Origin: Nitrosomonas sp.
Lineage (GTDB): Bacteria; Pseudomonadota; Gammaproteobacteria; Burkholderiales; Nitrosomonadaceae
Direction: 5' to 3'
Length of the DNA stretch: 64,000 bases
Assembly (NCBI GenBank): GCA_028577615.1
Contig: JAJSDU010000009.1
Location: 23,178-87,177, forward strand
Part shown: positions 16,712-25,328 of the stretch, piece by piece
How positions within the stretch are numbered: the stretch's first letter is position 1
How the letters are laid out: each line of letters opens with the position of its first letter
Notes under the pieces: model-generated
What the model saw: only the letters and a program-made list of their open reading frames with translations
Database searches by the model: none
What the model was told of the DNA's origin: nothing
Made by a program: the position numbers and the translations under genes

Positions 16712-19489
16712 ATGGGGTTTAAGCAGAAAAAGCCATTGCATGGCAGGATTTCTGCCGTACGCTTAAATCCCGCGCAGCATCGGCATTCCAGGATACGAGC
16801 ACGATTGTCCCAGCCTGCGGATACCGCGGGCAAGGCGCTGAAAGCCTTGACGTCGGCGGCTATCGTTCTGCCCGGACTGATGTTGTCGTCCGCGCAGGCG
16901 GATGACGGTGGCCGGGTCAATTTTCAGTTCAGCCGCTATCAGGAAGGCGCGCGCAATCTTTTTGGCACGCCGAACAACTTTGATCCTATTCGCGCGGATG
17001 TTTTGCATGGCAACGGACTTTTTCCGCTGACCGATCGCGCCAAATTTTCATTCAGTTACACACAGGATACCTGGTCTGGCGCGACGCCGATTACGACATC
17101 GCCACTGGCGGCCAATCCTTATCAGTCGATTTTAGCAAATACACCTTCAGGCACGACTGTGGTTGGCGCATCACCGTTGATATTTCCCAGTGGATTATTG
17201 CTGGATCGCGATCTGAACCCGCTCGGCAGAAACCCGGATGGTGCACTGATACAGGATACGCGATCTGTACTGGTGCTTGCTTCGGCGTCTCCGGAAACGC
17301 GACACCAGGCCAATTTTGGATTAGGGTATGAATGGGATAAAGCAGCGATCAACGCCAGCGCCGGATTCTCACTGGAAAATGATTACCGTTCCAGCTTCGG
17401 TAACCTGGGTGGCCGGCTCGACTTTAACCAGAAACTGACCACCGTCAAGTTCGGCGCGGGATACACCAGCAGCAATATCAGCGCGATACTCGATCACGAT
17501 GCTTCGCCTTATCTGACCAAAACCGCTTTCGCCAGGCAGATCGAAAGCCGCGGCGGGTCCGAAATACTGCATGGCGAGCGACAGGATTGGTCCGCCAACC
17601 TCGGACTGACACAGGTGCTCAACAAGCACGCACTGATTGACGCGAATTTCGGTTATACGCACAGTCGCGGATTTCTGGAAAATCCCTACAAAGCCATGAC
17701 GGTTATTTTTGTCAATCCTGACATTCTGAATAACGGCCAGACAACACCTGTGCCTGGCGACGTGCGTGCTTTGCTCGAACAACGCCCCGGTCAGCGCAAT
17801 CAGTTTGCCTTTAATACAAAATATATTCAGCATATCAGCTTTTTCGATGCCGCTTTGCATCTGGATTACAAATTCACTGCCGATGACTGGGGTATCAAGA
17901 CGCATACCTTTGATGCCAGCTGGGTGCAACCGCTGCCGTTTGGCTGGATGTTCACACCGAAAATCCGCTACTACTCACAGGATTCAGCCAGCTTTTACAA
18001 TCCCTTTCTGATTTCCCAGCAGAATTTTTCCAGGCAGGCGTTTGACAGTCTCGGCCGGGAAGTCTGGGTGGATTCGTTGAATCCGAAAAATGAATATTTC
18101 CGCGATACGAATTTTAACCTGGTCGACGGTGCGGGAAATCCGGTTAACGAAGCAACGCTTCTCGTTGAACCGAAAACAGTTGCGTTTGATCCCGGATTAT
18201 TGCCGGGTAACTTTTCCAGCGATCACCGGCTTGCCGGATTTGGCGCGCTCAGCGGTGGTTTTACTTTAAGCAGGCAATTCGCCAAGGGTATCGCGCTGGA
18301 AGCCGGATTTGAATATTACACCCGTGCCAGCGGGTTTAAGCTGGGTGGAGGCGGCAACAACAGTTTTGCCGATTTTGATTACTATGTCGCCAATGCGGCG
18401 ATAAAGCTCAATCTGGAATCGATGTCGCCTACAAATCCGCTTGGGATAACACCGCACGGGCATCATCGCAACCATGCGGAAGAGCACGGCAATGGCGGAG
18501 GGCATCGGCATAATCAGCCTGCAGGGTTGATGTACGCGCATATGCTGGACAAGCCGGGACAGTTTATGGTGGGTTACCGTTTTATGTATAGCCGCCAGGA
18601 TGGCAGAATGCATCATGGCTCACACGCAGTCAGCGACCCGGTGGTTGTCGAGCAGGGTTGCAGTGATGAAATTTTGTGCCGGTTTACGCCATCCTACATG
18701 AATATGCGCATGCACATGCTTGACCTGATGTATGCGCCGACACGCTGGCTGAATTTGATGGTCATGCCGACGTTCATGGATATGGATATGGATCTTCGTG
18801 AACTCGGCGGCAGGCCGCCGCGGGTGCCGGGCGTGCACGAACATACCGGCATTGCCGGGCATTCGACCGGCGTTATTGGTGATACGTTAATGGCGGCATT
18901 GCTCAAGCTCTATGAAAAACGCGGACATCGTCTGCACGCCAGTCTTGGATTGAGCGCGCCTTCCGGCAAGACGGATATAGAGTTGCGTCGCATGTTCAAG
19001 ATAGACGGCGGAGCGATTCATTTTGGCATGCAGCTGGGCAGCGGCACCTGGGATTTCGTGCCAAGCCTGACGTATACCGGTGAGCATGATCGCTGGTCCT
19101 GGGGCGTGCAGGTGAGTGGCGCCAAACGTATGGAAAGGCAGAATGACTCGGGTTATCGTCTGGGGGATGCGCTTCAGGCGACCACCTGGGGCGGGATTGA
19201 ACTGTCGCGCTGGCTGAGTGCTTCGGTGCGCGGCATTTACACGGTGCAGGATCGTATTCATGGTGATTTCAATACCTTTAACGCGCGTATCGGCCCGATG
19301 GATTTCCCGAAAAACTACGGCGGCCAGTTCTGGTATATCGGAGCGGGTGTGAACGTTAATATACCGGGCGGCCGGTTTGCCGGAAATCATCTGGGTTTTG
19401 AATGGCTGCAACCGGTACACACCGACGTTACTGGATTTCAGTTAAATCCCAAGGGCGCGCTGGCGGCGTCGTGGAGTTATACTTTCTGA
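16712..19489 (+). CDS. DUF3570 outer-membrane protein fused to a second Met/His-rich barrel; candidate FMN acceptor
   Basis: Very large exported protein of 925 residues. An extended basic N-terminus leads into a signal peptide ending SSAQA near residue 63. Residues about 64-575 are a beta-rich DUF3570 region with alternating aromatic strands. DTWSGAT at residues 119-125 fits the ApbE flavinylation consensus D-x-x-[S/T]-G-A-[T/S]. A His-rich linker (about 580-603, HGHHRNHAEEHG and GGGHRHN) follows. The C-terminal part, about 606-925, looks like a second outer-membrane barrel with a Met-rich stretch at 663-697 (MNMRMHM, VMPTFMDMDMD) and ends in WSYTF, a normal barrel terminus. DUF3570 proteins usually lack the second part. 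Transport or redox roles are inference. Confidence 0.8.
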   Translation: MGFKQKKPLHGRISAVRLNPAQHRHSRIRARLSQPADTAGKALKALTSAAIVLPGLMLSSAQADDGGRVNFQFSRYQEGARNLFGTPNNFDPIRADVLHGNGLFPLTDRAKFSFSYTQDTWSGATPITTSPLAANPYQSILANTPSGTTVVGASPLIFPSGLLLDRDLNPLGRNPDGALIQDTRSVLVLASASPETRHQANFGLGYEWDKAAINASAGFSLENDYRSSFGNLGGRLDFNQKLTTVKFGAGYTSSNISAILDHDASPYLTKTAFARQIESRGGSEILHGERQDWSANLGLTQVLNKHALIDANFGYTHSRGFLENPYKAMTVIFVNPDILNNGQTTPVPGDVRALLEQRPGQRNQFAFNTKYIQHISFFDAALHLDYKFTADDWGIKTHTFDASWVQPLPFGWMFTPKIRYYSQDSASFYNPFLISQQNFSRQAFDSLGREVWVDSLNPKNEYFRDTNFNLVDGAGNPVNEATLLVEPKTVAFDPGLLPGNFSSDHRLAGFGALSGGFTLSRQFAKGIALEAGFEYYTRASGFKLGGGGNNSFADFDYYVANAAIKLNLESMSPTNPLGITPHGHHRNHAEEHGNGGGHRHNQPAGLMYAHMLDKPGQFMVGYRFMYSRQDGRMHHGSHAVSDPVVVEQGCSDEILCRFTPSYMNMRMHMLDLMYAPTRWLNLMVMPTFMDMDMDLRELGGRPPRVPGVHEHTGIAGHSTGVIGDTLMAALLKLYEKRGHRLHASLGLSAPSGKTDIELRRMFKIDGGAIHFGMQLGSGTWDFVPSLTYTGEHDRWSWGVQVSGAKRMERQNDSGYRLGDALQATTWGGIELSRWLSASVRGIYTVQDRIHGDFNTFNARIGPMDFPKNYGGQFWYIGAGVNVNIPGGRFAGNHLGFEWLQPVHTDVTGFQLNPKGALAASWSYTF

Positions 19490-19491
19490 CT

Positions 19492-20418
19492 GTGGCTGTG
19501 CGCTTACGGTATTATCACTTCGATTTCAAAGCCATGGGTTCGCCGTGCACAGTCCAGTTGTATGCGCGCAATGCGAAAAAAGGTGCGGCAGCAGCGGAAA
19601 TTGCGATGAATGACGTGCGGCGTCTGGAGTCACGCTATTCACGTTATCGTGAAGACAGTTTTTTATCCGGGATCAACCGCGTGGCTGCAACTGGCGGCGA
19701 TGTGTCTGTCGACGAAGAAACAGCCGGTCTGCTGGATTATGCTGACACCTGTTATCAACAGAGCAATGGCCTGTTTGATATTACTTCCGGCGTGCTGCGC
19801 AGGGCGTGGGATTTTAAATCCGGTAAGCTGCCGGACAGCCAGACGATTGAATGCGTCCGGAAAAAAATCGGCTGGCATCATGTCAAATGGGTTCGTCCCG
19901 TTTTATCATTTGATCTGCCAGGGATGGAAATTGATTTTGGCGGCATCGTCAAGGAATATGCAGTCGACCGCGCCGCTGCGCTGTGCCGGGAAGCCGGAAT
20001 ATCACATGGTATTGTCAATCTGGGTGGTGATATTAAAGCAATCGGGCCGCATCCTGACGGCAGCCCCTGGCGGGTAGCGGTGCGTCACCCCCGTCAATCG
20101 GATGGAATACTCGAAACACTATTGCTTTATTCAGGTGCGCTTGCCAGCAGCGGCGATTACGAACGCTGCATCGTTGTCAACAATATCCGTTACGGCCATG
20201 TGCTCAATCCAAAAACAGGATGGCCAGTGCGCACTATGGCAGCGGTCAGTGTCTTGAGTGATTATTGCGTCGTGGCCGGCAGTGCATCGACTATCGGCAT
20301 GCTGCTGGAGGAGCGCGGTGCGGACTGGTTGCTTGAGCTTGGCCTGCCGCATATGTGGGTCGATGTGAATGGCCGGGTCGGCGGCACACTGATCGAAAAA
20401 CAGAAAAATCCATTCTGA
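19492..20418 (+). CDS. apbE: FAD:protein FMN transferase (ApbE-like)
   Basis: Transfers FMN from FAD onto Thr or Ser of exported target proteins. Family phrases are present in order: FKAMGSPCTV, FDITSGVLRRAWDF, IDFGGIVKEYAVDRA, VNLGGDIKAIG, HVLNPKTGWPV and VVAGSASTIGML. The open frame extends upstream into the DUF3570 gene, but GTG 19492, two bases after that gene's stop, or GTG 19498 gives the best fit. With these starts there is no signal peptide or lipobox, which is unusual because ApbE normally acts outside the cytoplasm. It is the last gene of the cluster; a strong terminator follows at 20658. Confidence 0.88.
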   Translation: MAVRLRYYHFDFKAMGSPCTVQLYARNAKKGAAAAEIAMNDVRRLESRYSRYREDSFLSGINRVAATGGDVSVDEETAGLLDYADTCYQQSNGLFDITSGVLRRAWDFKSGKLPDSQTIECVRKKIGWHHVKWVRPVLSFDLPGMEIDFGGIVKEYAVDRAAALCREAGISHGIVNLGGDIKAIGPHPDGSPWRVAVRHPRQSDGILETLLLYSGALASSGDYERCIVVNNIRYGHVLNPKTGWPVRTMAAVSVLSDYCVVAGSASTIGMLLEERGADWLLELGLPHMWVDVNGRVGGTLIEKQKNPF

Positions 20419-20725
20419 CGTTCAGAATGTTAAATCATCATATCATGCGATCAATCGCCAGCATGGAGGCAGAAGGTCATTTTTTCCGAAGCCATACTGT
20501 GAATGAGCCATGATACATCCGGTAAGCGTATCGATAGCGCCGCTGGAATTGTCCTCGGACAAATCCATAAACTCTGGGTTTTGGTGCGTATGAATAAAAG
20601 CAGACTGGCGTAATGCATGGTATGCAAACCCCGTTGAGCGGCAGTGCGGGATGTATAAACAAAAAAACCCACCGAAGTGGGTTTTTTTGTTTTGACGCTT
20701 TCTTTTTTGTAGCTTGGATTGTTTC
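20419..20725. other. Intergenic region after apbE
   Basis: This 307-bp stretch lies between the convergent apbE and small secreted-protein genes. It holds one strong bidirectional terminator. Short frames on the minus strand have no recognisable features. Confidence 0.5.
20658..20691. terminator. Bidirectional Rho-independent terminator
   Basis: A stem of 15 bp is formed by CCCAC/GTGGG (20668-20672 and 20677-20681) extended by A7/T7 arms, with the tetraloop CGAA. Poly-U tails result on both strands, so it can end apbE transcripts and those of the minus-strand gene at 20726. Confidence 0.85.
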
Positions 20726-21130
20726 TTAACTATTTGTTTTGTAAGATGGTACTGACGCAGGGCGTATTGATTGTCCCGCAGCCATTTTCTGATGATGTTC
20801 AGCTTTTCTCAGATTATCTGCGATAGCCATTTCATATTGATGGATCTTAAATTCCACATGTTTCTTGATATGTTGACCATTTCTCCCGAAAAAACTGGAT
20901 TTTGGTTTGTGATTGAGTGCATCGATCTGAGCTTCGATTTTGGCCTGCAACACATCGGCCTGATGCTTGTAGTGTTGCGCCAATGTGTTGTGGTCGCCAT
21001 TTTGATAGTTCAATGCCGTGGTATCAAAAACTGCGTCCTGATCCGCTGCAAAAGTCTGAACGGGCAAGGTGATTAAAACAAAAGCAAGTAAAGATAATGC
21101 AATAAGATTTTGAGCTGCGCCTGTTTTCAT
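20726..21130 (-). CDS. Small secreted protein of unknown function
   Basis: ATG 21130 (MKTGAAQN) is chosen because an AGGGGT sequence lies before it and the product then starts with a clean signal peptide ending QTFA. The 134-residue product has a mature chain rich in His, Gln and Lys (LAQHYKHQADVLQAKIEAQ, KKHVEFKIHQYEMA, EHHQKMAAG), predicted to be largely helical. There are no Cys. I do not recognise a family, although the pattern resembles periplasmic helical proteins found near metal genes. It is convergent with apbE. Confidence 0.65.
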   Translation of the reverse strand: MKTGAAQNLIALSLLAFVLITLPVQTFAADQDAVFDTTALNYQNGDHNTLAQHYKHQADVLQAKIEAQIDALNHKPKSSFFGRNGQHIKKHVEFKIHQYEMAIADNLRKAEHHQKMAAGQSIRPASVPSYKTNS

Positions 21131-21757
21131 TATAGATACCCCTATAAATAAATTCATCATGGATAGCAGTGTAAACAAATCCACGCATCATGAATATTGG
21201 GGTAACCATGAATTTTGCCTAAGTAAAACCATTAAGTGGTTAAAAGGCATTCGGAATTCTTCTGTTTAATCTGCCGATCTGTTACTTTAATGTTTCCACA
21301 ACGAATTAAAAGTGGATAGTTTGCATCGCAGTGTAGCGATTACCCGGAATAGATTTGGAAATACTGGTTTGGCGCTCCCAATATCTGGAAGAGAAAGTCA
21401 ATTTGGTTTTATATATTTTCTGGAAAATTCAATTGGTTTAACAAAACCTTTACGAAACTTTAACATTGACTGTGCTATAAATCATAGTTATCAAGCTCAA
21501 TAAAACTTGATAGAAGGGGAACATTGTCATGTAATTTATTTCAACTGATTACACAATAGGGATATCGGCGGCTGTTTTAAGCAATTGAAAGTGCCGGTAA
21601 ATGTGCGCAGGACAGTGCTCTCGAACCATGAAACAATGCTGAAATAGCGGAAATTTGAATTTATCAGAATCGAAAAGCCTGATTTCTGATGATTTAAACA
21701 GGATTTTTCTGCATAGTTTATCAATCGTTATAAATTCAGACTCAGGAAATTAATATC
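21131..21757. other. Intergenic region, AT-rich
   Basis: These 627 bp contain no convincing gene. A TTGACT at about 21464 lies before an AT-rich stretch but has no clear -10 at the right distance. Nothing else was recognised. Confidence 0.4.
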
Positions 21758-21886
21758 ATGAAATACTCACTTTTTTTAATTGTCATTCTAGTATCTTTAT
21801 TATCTGCATGTGGTGAACCAAAACCCGGTCAATATCCTCCGAGCCAAAATATTCTGCAGGATCGTGATAAAGCAAATCAGGAATAG
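21758..21886 (+). CDS. Very small lipoprotein (42 residues)
   Basis: ATG 21758 follows an AGGA ribosome site (21744-21747) at normal spacing. The product has a hydrophobic signal and the lipobox LLSAC (Cys 18), followed by GEPKPGQYPPSQN and a charged end. The composition is typical of entericidin-sized or LPS-type small lipoproteins, but I recognise no family. The reading frame is complete and ends at TAG 21884-21886. It stands alone in a long intergenic region. Confidence 0.6.
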   Translation: MKYSLFLIVILVSLLSACGEPKPGQYPPSQNILQDRDKANQE

Positions 21887-22281
21887 TAATCAGCTTTAGG
21901 AATCTGTTGCAGCTTGTAGACATTGCATTGGGATGCAGACAGGATGGATATGTTTGCAAGCTGCTGCACACCGAACGCGATCCGATTCAGTCTGTTGTCT
22001 TGAGTGATATTTAACTTTCCATAAAAATTTTTCAAGTAAGAAGCCGTACCGGTTTTTTCTAAATGTCCATTGTCGTCACCGGACTTTGTTCAATCTGGCA
22101 TGCTTCAGCAAAAACCCACGTAATGTGGACAGTCCGGGAATTATAACGCCGGAAATTTTATTTCCCGCACGTAAATCCTGATGAGCGATTAGCCATTTCA
22201 ATTCAAATTCGGTTGCCGAATTAAGGCATGCGCGCAATGGTCAAATTAATTTTCATCGTAAAAATATGAGGTAGATAAGCC
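21887..22281. other. Intergenic region before the dehydrogenase gene
   Basis: These 395 bp presumably carry the promoter of the dehydrogenase at 22282, whose GAGG ribosome site lies just before the ATG. I saw no other feature. Confidence 0.4.
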
Positions 22282-23220
22282 ATGAAAATTGCCATCATCG
22301 GTACGGGTCATGTCGGCTCTGCACTGGCTTATGCCATTGTGCTCAAAGGATTATGCAATCATCTGGTTCTGGCTGGCCGTACTTTGACACGGACACAGGG
22401 CGATGCGCTGGATTTGCAACATACGCTGTCATTCTGTGAGCGGCCTATGACAATAGAAAGCAGCGCAATCGAGGATGTCAGGCATAGCGATATCCTGGTG
22501 ATCACCGTTTCGGCCAGAAGAAAGGAGAAAATGACCAGCCGGATGCAACTTGGCGAGGATAATGTGAAGATTTTCAGACAAATGATCCCCGTGCTGGTAC
22601 ACAATAACCCGGATGCTCTGCTGCTCATCATTTCCAATCCGGTCGATGTGTTGACCTATCTGACGACTCAGTTGGCTGGACTGCCGACATCCAGGATCAT
22701 GGGGATAGGCACACTGGTGGATTCAGCCCGCTTCCGGGTATTGCTCTCGGCGGAAGAAAAAATACATCCGGATGATTTGCGTACATATATACTTGGCGAG
22801 CACGGACCAAATCAGTTTCCGGTGTTCAGCAATGCGTTTGCCGGCAGTGAACGTATCGCCGACAATCCCGACCATCGGAGAATTTTTCAGGAAGTATCTC
22901 AGGCAGGTTTCGATGTTTACAACTTAAAAGGCTATACCAATTTTGCGATTGCTACGGCGACATGCGAGGTTCTGAAAACAATTGTGTACGATGACCACCG
23001 AACCATGCCGATCAGTACTTATTTCAGAGAGTGGCAAGGCATCGAGGATAATTGTTTCAGCATACCGGTGGTGGTCGGACGCAATGGTGTCATTCGGCAT
23101 TTGCATCCCAAGCTGAACCAGATTGAACGTGACGCACTGGAAAAAACAGCGAAGCGCGTCAAATCCAATATCAACGAATTATTTTTCGAAAAAAAACCCG
23201 GTCTGCGCAAACGGAAGTGA
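22282..23220 (+). CDS. Lactate/malate dehydrogenase family protein
   Basis: NAD-dependent 2-hydroxyacid dehydrogenase of 312 residues. The Rossmann motif GTGHVGSALA is at residues 7-16. The catalytic His 174 lies in LGEHG, the proton-relay Asp 147 and substrate Arg 150 in LVDSARFR, and SNPVDV at 119-124 is typical. The loop that sets substrate choice reads SARRKEKMTSR (77-87). The residue at the Gln/Arg-102 position (Arg 80 in the simplest alignment) is Arg, which favours malate or oxaloacetate over lactate; the loop is one residue longer than usual. The overall sequence is more LDH-like than MDH-like, so the substrate is uncertain. It stands alone in an accessory stretch. Confidence 0.8.
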   Translation: MKIAIIGTGHVGSALAYAIVLKGLCNHLVLAGRTLTRTQGDALDLQHTLSFCERPMTIESSAIEDVRHSDILVITVSARRKEKMTSRMQLGEDNVKIFRQMIPVLVHNNPDALLLIISNPVDVLTYLTTQLAGLPTSRIMGIGTLVDSARFRVLLSAEEKIHPDDLRTYILGEHGPNQFPVFSNAFAGSERIADNPDHRRIFQEVSQAGFDVYNLKGYTNFAIATATCEVLKTIVYDDHRTMPISTYFREWQGIEDNCFSIPVVVGRNGVIRHLHPKLNQIERDALEKTAKRVKSNINELFFEKKPGLRKRK

Positions 23221-23313
23221 CGCCGCATATGCGCTGTGTAGAGCGGTGTTGTCAAATATCTTAGCATTTGTTCTGTGTTCTGCTCCGGGCTGCACTGTTA
23301 CGGCTTGCTGCAA

Positions 23314-23973
23314 TTAACCGGGCTGCTTTACTTTTCTCAAATAGGGCTTGACGGTAACCCAGCCTTCCGGATAAATTTTTTCGGCTTCTTCGTTGCTGAC
23401 GCCGGGCACGATGATGACATCTTCGCCTTGTTGCCAATTGACGGGTGTTGCTACTTTATGTTTTGCAGTCAATTGCATGGAGTCGATGACGCGCAGTATT
23501 TCATTGAAATTTCGCCCGGTCGTCATTGGATAAGTCAGCATGAGTTTGATATTTTTGTCAGGGCCAATAACAAATACCGAACGTACGGTTGCATTTGTCA
23601 TTGCTGTGCGGTTTTCAGCCGATCCGGTTTCGTCAGCAGGAAACATGTTGTACAGTTTTGCCACACTGAGGTCAGTGTCGGCAATGACGGGATATTTGAC
23701 CTTTGCGCCACCAACCTCTTCAACATCTTTCAGCCATTTCTCGTGATCGTTGATCGGATCGATACTCAAACCGATGATTTTGGTATTGCGTTTGTCAAAT
23801 TCTGATTGAATGCCGGCCATGTAACCCAGCTCGGTAGTACAGACCGGTGTGAAGTCCTTGGGGTGGGAAAATAATACCGCCCAGCTGTCGCCGATCCATT
23901 CATGAAAATCAATTCTGCCGTGCGTGGTTTCCGCCTGGAAATTGGGTGCCTGATCGTTGATACGTAACGCCAT
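23314..23973 (-). CDS. 1-Cys peroxiredoxin (Prx6 type)
   Basis: Cytosolic peroxidase of 219 residues. The peroxidatic Cys lies in SHPKDFTPVCTTELG (Cys 45), and it is the only Cys in the protein. The long C-terminal domain (GEDVIIVPGVSNEEAEKIYPEGW) is typical of the Prx6 class. A GGAGACA ribosome site precedes ATG 23973. The reductant cannot be told from the sequence; the gene is alone, convergent with the dehydrogenase. Confidence 0.92.
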   Translation of the reverse strand: MALRINDQAPNFQAETTHGRIDFHEWIGDSWAVLFSHPKDFTPVCTTELGYMAGIQSEFDKRNTKIIGLSIDPINDHEKWLKDVEEVGGAKVKYPVIADTDLSVAKLYNMFPADETGSAENRTAMTNATVRSVFVIGPDKNIKLMLTYPMTTGRNFNEILRVIDSMQLTAKHKVATPVNWQQGEDVIIVPGVSNEEAEKIYPEGWVTVKPYLRKVKQPG

Positions 23974-24104
23974 GATTGTCTCCTTGAGTGTGTAAAATCG
24001 AAATAATAACTGCGGCTGAAAAATATCGTTAACAGTCTAACCCGATATTGCAAGCAGAACAAACTGCGGCAGGGAACTCTGATTCAGAACTGAATGTGGA
24101 AAAC

Positions 24105-24134
24105 AAAAACAGCGCATCGAAAAGCGCTGTTTTT
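24105..24134. terminator. Bidirectional Rho-independent terminator
   Basis: An 11-bp perfect stem, AAAAACAGCGC (24105-24115) with GCGCTGTTTTT (24124-24134), has an 8-nt loop and A/T arms on both sides. It lies 20 bp downstream of the YjfB-like gene on the minus strand. Confidence 0.8.
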
Positions 24135-24153
24135 GCCGGGAAAGAAAATACGA

Positions 24154-24354
24154 TTATGCTTTAGTATTGATATGCTGACCTAAATGCGCTGGCAGATTCT
24201 GCGCGGCTGTATTATCCGGGATTGCATGAATCAGCGCCATTGCATTCTCGGCACTGGCATCCAATACTTTTTTCAATACCGCCGTACCGGCTGCCTGTTG
24301 TACACTGGCTTCGCTTATTGTTGTCGCCGCGCTGGCTATACTGGAAATTTCCAT
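24154..24354 (-). CDS. YjfB family small protein
   Basis: ATG 24354 is preferred because an AAGGAG site lies just before it and the product then starts MEISSIASAATTIS, the family pattern. The 66-residue product is rich in Ala, with a possible amphipathic helix (QQAAGTAVLKKVLDASAENAMALI). The family has been called a putative motility protein, but its function is not established. It is followed by a strong terminator, so it may be transcribed with the upstream membrane-anchored gene, 85 bp away, or alone. Confidence 0.65.
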   Translation of the reverse strand: MEISSIASAATTISEASVQQAAGTAVLKKVLDASAENAMALIHAIPDNTAAQNLPAHLGQHINTKA

Positions 24355-24439
24355 AAGATACTCCTTGAAAAATAAATAGCAGTACCATTGTGTTAGCGGC
24401 ACAAAGCGATCAATCTTCAAGTGCACGATTTTTAACCGA

Positions 24440-25078
24440 TCAAATAAATTTTCTAAAAAAAGGTGGCAGAAAATTTCTAAGTTTATCTTTCCATTCGGTG
24501 CCTACCTTGATGGGGATTTTTACCTGATAGCGAGTACCGTTCTCATCTCTGCCATCAAGATACAAACGGTATTGACCAGTTTCATCGAGACGCAGTGCCT
24601 GAGTGATTACGCCGGATTGATAGGTTTGCTCAGGAACAAGCAGAATATCCTGTTCTTCATAGACTTCGATGTCACCGGCATTTCCTTCTGTCGTTCCGGA
24701 TTCAGTCAGTTTGACGAGACGAAGCGCTAACAGGAAATCACGCGACGATTCTGGATAAAGCAAATCAATCGTAATATTCAGCATGCCCGGTTCGGGGATA
24801 CGATCACATTGCACCGGTATATAAGGCGTTCTGGGTTCATCATCGGAAATTGTGTATTCATCAGGCAGATAATAGCTCGAATAACCGATTGTCATTGTTT
24901 CAGCTTCTATGGTGCAGGTACTGCCACGGAAACCTTTGGGATAGGTGTCTGAAAAATCGCCTTGTGAGCTTGTTCCTAAAAATATACCGATAGCGATAAA
25001 AACAATAATGATACAAGCGCCTATAAAATACTGGCGTTTTGCTGGTGTGACTAAATCGGATTCTGGTGGGTTGGGCAT
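24440..25078 (-). CDS. Membrane-anchored protein of unknown function
   Basis: Product of 212 residues with one membrane helix at about residues 18-35 (FIGACIIIVFIAIGIFLG), placing the rest outside the cytoplasm. The external part contains two Cys (RGSTCTIE and VQCDRIPE) that may pair, and it looks beta-rich with repeated Tyr, Glu and Asp residues. I do not recognise the family. It lies upstream of the YjfB-like gene on the same strand. Confidence 0.6.
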   Translation of the reverse strand: MPNPPESDLVTPAKRQYFIGACIIIVFIAIGIFLGTSSQGDFSDTYPKGFRGSTCTIEAETMTIGYSSYYLPDEYTISDDEPRTPYIPVQCDRIPEPGMLNITIDLLYPESSRDFLLALRLVKLTESGTTEGNAGDIEVYEEQDILLVPEQTYQSGVITQALRLDETGQYRLYLDGRDENGTRYQVKIPIKVGTEWKDKLRNFLPPFFRKFI

Positions 25079-25328
25079 AATGTAGTCCTTATATTTTTCT
25101 TATTTTAACGCGAAGGAGCGAGCAGGCACAGAATTGAAGGGTGTCAGATCAAGCGATTATACGGCGTGATTTATCATTGGAAGCCGATAACATAACTGAT
25201 GACGGCTTGATTCACAAGTGGACCGTGAGAGAAAAAATCAGCTGTGCTGTTCATTTTTGATTCAGGTTGGATGATATAAGCTTTCTTTAACAAAAGAATT
25301 GATTCACTTTAATAAATGGAGGTCTCTG

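Noticed and set aside
20451-20672. Minus-strand frame of 73 codons after apbE
   Set aside because: No ribosome site, no family features, and it runs through the terminator hairpin.
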